NCBI GenBank assembly: GCA_964467255.1
Contig: CAYXPR010000011.1
Coordinates: forward strand, 23,830-87,829
Source: CAYXPR01 sp964467255
Lineage (GTDB): Bacteria > Pseudomonadota > Alphaproteobacteria > Rickettsiales > RGZB01
DNA: 64,000 nucleotides
Reading direction: 5' to 3'
The notes under the pieces: model-generated
The model's database searches: none
The model's input: the letters and a program-made list of their open reading frames with translations, nothing else
Told to the model about the DNA's origin: nothing
Position numbers and translations under genes: made by a program
In this document: positions 60,957-64,000 of the stretch, one piece after another
Position numbering within the stretch: position 1 is the stretch's first letter
How the letters are laid out: every line of letters starts with the position of its first letter

Positions 60957-61316
60957 TTAGCGCGTTGCAGCTGCTTTCAGTTTCGAAAGCGCACGCACTT
61001 TAACGCGAACGGAAGCAGGCTTTGCAGCTGCTTTCATCATTTCGCCCGTGGCGGGGTTGCGAATCAGCGTGCCTGCTTTACGAGCAGGAACTTTACGCAG
61101 CGTTACTTTGAACAGACCAGGGAAAATGAACTGGCCAGCACCGTTCGGGTGAACGGAACCGAGCATCACTTCTTCCAGCGTGCTGAGGATGTCAGCAGCC
61201 TGTTTACGGGTGATACCATTTTTTTCAGCAATGATGTTCAGTAAAGCTGACTTGGTCAGCGTTTCTTTTACTGGACGAATAGTAACAGTAGCTTTGCTTT
61301 TCTTTTTTGCAGCCAT
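60957..61316 (-). CDS. HU-family DNA-binding protein
   Basis: The 119-residue protein has the HU/IHF fold: KSALLNIIAEKNGITRKQAA (about residues 22-41), FIFPGLFKVTLRKVPARKAG, then TLIRNPATGEMM, the DNA-binding arm. Basic tails of about 15 residues at the N-terminus (AAKKKSKATV) and C-terminus (LSKLKAAATR) exceed the usual 90-residue HU. AAAGGAGCC precedes the ATG. It bends and packs DNA in the nucleoid. It is followed by a strong terminator. Confidence 0.88.
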   Translation of the reverse strand: MAAKKKSKATVTIRPVKETLTKSALLNIIAEKNGITRKQAADILSTLEEVMLGSVHPNGAGQFIFPGLFKVTLRKVPARKAGTLIRNPATGEMMKAAAKPASVRVKVRALSKLKAAATR

Positions 61317-61446
61317 GCGAGGCTCCTTTAGGTTTGAAGTAATTATAAGGGTTAGAGCCCCATAAGCTATGCCTGAAATAATAAGATATCAAGCAACTTG
61401 TGCTAAAAAACCAAGATTTTATTAGGTAAAACGCTCTAAGAGAAAA

Positions 61447-61536
61447 GTGAGCGAAGCTAAAAAGAAAGAATATTTTTGCAAAGAATGCTCAAATATTAAG
61501 CGTGCGCGCGGCACCGAAAACTCAAAAAACCCTTGA
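61447..61536 (+). CDS. Tentative 29-residue CxxC peptide
   Basis: GTG at 61447 opens SEAKKKEYFCKECSNIKRAR and ends with GTENSKNP. The FCKEC pair and high Lys content look protein-like, and AAGAGAAAA lies before the start. It is very short, and the surrounding 290 bases show no other gene. This is a weak call. Confidence 0.25.
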   Translation: MSEAKKKEYFCKECSNIKRARGTENSKNP

Positions 61537-61608
61537 AAAACCAAGTAAATCACGAACGAGTGATACGGAACACAAGGCTGAACCGCTAGACGGTAACGCC
61601 CGTAATTC

Positions 61609-62508
61609 TTACGACATCATCTCGGCAAGGAACAGGCCGAGGGCGAAGTAAATTGTGCCCTGCACCGCGCCGAGCGCGACGTTTTTCTGGCGAATGACTT
61701 CGTCTTCTACGTTGATTTTTGCCATAATCACGCGGTCTGCCAGATAGGAAAGAAGCTGCAGCAGTGCCACGGCAATCACGGAAATTAGCACCCATGCAAC
61801 CAGCAGGGTAAAGAAATTGCTCAGTTCATAAAGCAGCGTATTTGCGGCAGCAGAAATGGCGAGTGCAGAACCGATGCGGCGACCACTAAAACGCAGCGCC
61901 ACAGCAACGTTACCTTTTTCAAGCAGCGATTGCAGGGACTTTCCGCCATGCAGATGTGCAAACGCTTTGATACGCAAATACGTTACGCCAGAGAGCAGCG
62001 CCTGCGAAATGAGGTAGCCCACGATAACGGCTTTAATGCCATCCACCGTGTTATATTCCACCCACATCATTACGGCGCGGATGATGATTGCCGTTGCAAT
62101 GACGTTGCCAGCGTCAACCAAACCAGCGGCAATATTGCCTTTGAGGATTTGGTCACGCACAGAAAGTTTTGGCATGGCGAGGTCATCAAAAATGAGGCGC
62201 GAAAGTGACATGAGACCAATACCAAGTAGGCCGTAAAGACCGGTGGAAACAAGCGTGTCCACGATAGACTGCTCTGGGTTACCGTAAATCGTACCTGTGA
62301 GCATAATCGTGACGGCAATCACTACGCCAGCCATCGAGATGCCAAATGCGGGGTTGTCTTTTTCAGTGAGTTGTTGTGTGGAGTTGATGCTGGAGATTGC
62401 TCCGGAGAAAAATCGTAAGCAGGCAAATAAAGCAACAGCAACAAACAGCTTGGTGAGCAATACCACCATGTAATCGCCGTCCCAGAACACCACATCAAAG
62501 AAATTCAT
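61609..62508 (-). CDS. DUF350 (two-domain) inner-membrane protein
   Basis: The 299-residue protein has about eight hydrophobic spans in two DUF350 repeats. The first is around NPAFGISMAGVVIAVTIMLT (about residues 52-71) and the second around KGNVAVALRFSGRRIGSALA (about 199-218). The E/D at the start of each repeat and the shared G-x-A pattern support a duplication. The function is unknown; some relatives lie in operons for membrane stress. GGAGGCG precedes the ATG. The 145 bases to the next start hold divergent promoters. Confidence 0.83.
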   Translation of the reverse strand: MNFFDVVFWDGDYMVVLLTKLFVAVALFACLRFFSGAISSINSTQQLTEKDNPAFGISMAGVVIAVTIMLTGTIYGNPEQSIVDTLVSTGLYGLLGIGLMSLSRLIFDDLAMPKLSVRDQILKGNIAAGLVDAGNVIATAIIIRAVMMWVEYNTVDGIKAVIVGYLISQALLSGVTYLRIKAFAHLHGGKSLQSLLEKGNVAVALRFSGRRIGSALAISAAANTLLYELSNFFTLLVAWVLISVIAVALLQLLSYLADRVIMAKINVEDEVIRQKNVALGAVQGTIYFALGLFLAEMMS

Positions 62509-62653
62509 AAACTCGCCTCCGCGTGAACATCAAGTATCACTGTTCTAGCGCGTAACCCATTCACGTTCAAGCGTTTTACAACCCGTTACGCTGGTTTTAC
62601 AAAAGTGGAACAAATTTGCCATAATCGCGCAATTATTCTATGATGTTGGAGCT

Positions 62654-63517
62654 ATGGAGAGAGTTTTTGAGCTAGGGACGCGTGTGTTGGTGGCGCTGCT
62701 GGTGTGTGTGCAGGCGCTGATGCTGGACGCGTGTGCGTTTCGTAGCCGTGAGTCAGTAACGTATTACCAAGGCAATTTTCCAACCTATAAACAAGGCCCG
62801 GATGGGAGGTATTACCCTGTGGATAGGGACGGCAGCTTTATGCCGCTGGACTATGGGTATCGGCCTGATTTGAAGGGCTATTCCGTGATTGTGCCGCAGG
62901 GCCAGCAGCAGGTGCAGCCAGGGCAGGTACCGCCCGGTGGCCAACAGCCAATGCAAGTGCGCCCCGGTCAGCTAGTTCCGGCTGGTCAGCCGTATGTTGT
63001 TGTACCCCAACAGGGAGCGCCGGGAGCGGCGGTACCGCCCCGCGTGGACCCTAGTGGCGCATATAGCCAGCAGCAAGCCGCTGCTGGAGCCGCCGCCGGA
63101 GGAGTTGCTTACGGCGCAGCGGGCGCTGCGTATGCGCCTCCGCCAACCTATGGGCAGCAGCCACCCTATGCCATTAACCCGTATGCTCCGGCGCAAGGCA
63201 CGCCGCCTGCATACGCGCCAGTTGTGAGGCGGCCCGTGCTGCCAACCGGATATTCCGGCGACAACGATGAAGGGTACTCCATTGCGGTGACGCCAGAACA
63301 GGTGGAGAACGAAGCTAAGGAAAGGGCGGCCGCCGCGCCTATTTTACCAAAGGCACAACAGCCGCCAGCCCAAACGGCTACGGGAAAACCATCACGCCTG
63401 CCTGACCTGAATAAAATTTATAGCAACACCGTGGAAGATGCCGATAATGCGTATCAAATTCCTTCCGGCTATTCGGGTACAAACGTGGACGATTATAATA
63501 CCTATTACAATTACTAA
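62654..63517 (+). CDS. Pro/Gln/Ala-rich lipoprotein, function unknown
   Basis: The 287-residue protein has a signal region with LMLDACAF (Cys about 27) as a likely lipobox. A conserved-looking part GPDGRYYPVDRDGSFMPLDY is followed by a long low-complexity Pro/Gln/Gly/Ala stretch (about residues 80-215) and a C-terminal tail with NKIYSNTVEDADNAYQIPSG. The disordered middle could span the cell-wall layer. No family is recognised. The start is set by TTGGAGCT before ATG. Confidence 0.65.
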   Translation: MERVFELGTRVLVALLVCVQALMLDACAFRSRESVTYYQGNFPTYKQGPDGRYYPVDRDGSFMPLDYGYRPDLKGYSVIVPQGQQQVQPGQVPPGGQQPMQVRPGQLVPAGQPYVVVPQQGAPGAAVPPRVDPSGAYSQQQAAAGAAAGGVAYGAAGAAYAPPPTYGQQPPYAINPYAPAQGTPPAYAPVVRRPVLPTGYSGDNDEGYSIAVTPEQVENEAKERAAAAPILPKAQQPPAQTATGKPSRLPDLNKIYSNTVEDADNAYQIPSGYSGTNVDDYNTYYNY

Positions 63518-63583
63518 GCGGCAGGCTTGAAATATCCTGCAATCTGCGCCATAAATCGTGCCCCGTTACCCAAAAGGGCAGGC

Positions 63584-63859
63584 ATGAAAGAAAGCCCCGA
63601 AAAACGTATCAAGCGCCTTTTGTACCAAAGCTGGTATCGCGGCTGTAAAGAAACAGATCGCCTGCTAGGTGTTTTCGCGCGCGCAGAAATTGCTACTATG
63701 AGCGCGCAAGAATTGGATGATTTTGAATCCATACTGCATGAAGAAGACCGCGATATTTTTGCGTGGCTCACCGGCAAGGCACCGGTTCCTGAACGCTATG
63801 CGAGCGGCACAATGATGCAAAAATTGAAGGCGTTTGACTTCTCGGGAAGCAGCGTATGA
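63584..63859 (+). CDS. sdhE: SdhE family FAD assembly factor (succinate dehydrogenase)
   Basis: The 91-residue protein has the SdhE motif WYRGCKETDRLLGVFA (RGxxExD, about residues 17-32) and EEDRDIFAWLTGKAP at the C-terminal half. It helps attach FAD to SdhA. AAAAGGGCAGGC precedes the ATG at 63584. Its stop overlaps the mfd start as ATGA, the order seen in many alphaproteobacteria. Confidence 0.92.
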   Translation: MKESPEKRIKRLLYQSWYRGCKETDRLLGVFARAEIATMSAQELDDFESILHEEDRDIFAWLTGKAPVPERYASGTMMQKLKAFDFSGSSV

Positions 63860-64000
63860 AAATAAAAGACGCGGAACCGCTCTATATTCCCGGGAATCAA
63901 ATATGCTCGGTGCTGGAAGGCGGTGAGGCATTTGCTTTTCAGCATGTGCTGAAAGAAACGAATTGCCAACTCCATGTGGCACGTAATGATGCGCGCCTGA
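63856..64000 (+). CDS. mfd: Transcription-repair coupling factor Mfd, N-terminal start (runs off window)
   Basis: The first 48 residues read MKIKDAEPLYIPGNQICSVL and then HVLKETNCQLHVARNDARL, where the VARND-type block matches the UvrB-like domain 1 of Mfd. The overlap with sdhE supports it. Mfd removes stalled RNA polymerase and recruits UvrA. Only the start is visible, so RecG or another helicase is a less likely option. Confidence 0.72.
   Translation, partial: MKIKDAEPLYIPGNQICSVLEGGEAFAFQHVLKETNCQLHVARNDARL

Overview
The window looks like an alphaproteobacterial chromosome with moderate GC. Evidence for this is the sdhE-mfd overlap at the right end, the saccharopine-route lysine catabolism genes next to putA, the DUF983 and DUF350 proteins, and an initiator tRNA starting C-A mismatched. 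I cannot name the genus. Host genes (1-29290 and 60285-64000) are GC-richer and densely packed. The block 29291-60284 is a mosaic island, with several stretches clearly AT-rich.

Left arm. 1-4134 is a minus-strand amino-acid catabolism operon: DUF1338/HglS-like 2-oxoadipate dioxygenase, saccharopine dehydrogenase, ALDH7-type aminoadipate-semialdehyde dehydrogenase, and putA running off the edge. 4270-5157 holds two small coiled-coil proteins. 5216-15559 is a surface-glycan type cluster: two paralogous TPR/O-GlcNAc-transferase-like proteins, a DegT aminotransferase, a beta-propeller glycosidase-like protein, a GNAT, a methyltransferase, WbqC, a FemAB-like protein and an MBL-fold hydrolase. 15561-23369 is a membrane-lipid block: an LplT-PlsC-AMP-ligase fusion, a ceramidase-family protein, a lipase-like hydrolase, a TetR regulator and ydbH-ynbE-ydbL. 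Three near-identical 13-bp palindromes sit at its promoters. 23374-28942 has lipoproteins, a small GNAT, a PhnA-like protein, a Bcr/CflA transporter and an ABC-F ATPase, followed by minus-strand tRNA genes.

Island. The 3' end of the tRNA-fMet gene (60261) is repeated in direct orientation at 29291. Both ends carry copies of a GTACCCTA/CTGTACCTA motif, and a P4-type integrase lies next to the tRNA. Removing 29291-60260 would rebuild a fMet-Phe-Gln tRNA cluster. Inside are an Apea-type HEPN protein divergent from an extra tRNA-Phe and osmC, the mobile mystery A/B pair with Fic domain, and a seven-gene coupled minus-strand operon: HTH, two N6-methylase-like proteins, GIY-YIG helicase, DUF262/DUF1524 nuclease, SIR2 and HerA. 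They are followed by an AlpA/HTH/integrase module, a string of small membrane and lipoproteins, an AlbA_2 protein, a PLD nuclease, a second HEPN-like protein, and a 1,528-residue helicase with a C-terminal nuclease. Most recognisable cargo is defence related.

Two non-coding signals stand out in the island. One is a structured element of about 225 bp, present twice (47041-47265 and 51759-51984), with a 119-bp identical core and a terminator-like hairpin just before the start of a minus-strand gene. The other is a recurring TTCTAAC-NN-GTTAGAA palindrome at gene ends.

Right arm. DUF983, HU, a two-domain DUF350 membrane protein, a Pro/Gln-rich lipoprotein, sdhE and the start of mfd. All functional statements come from reading the sequence and from family knowledge; no database search was run.
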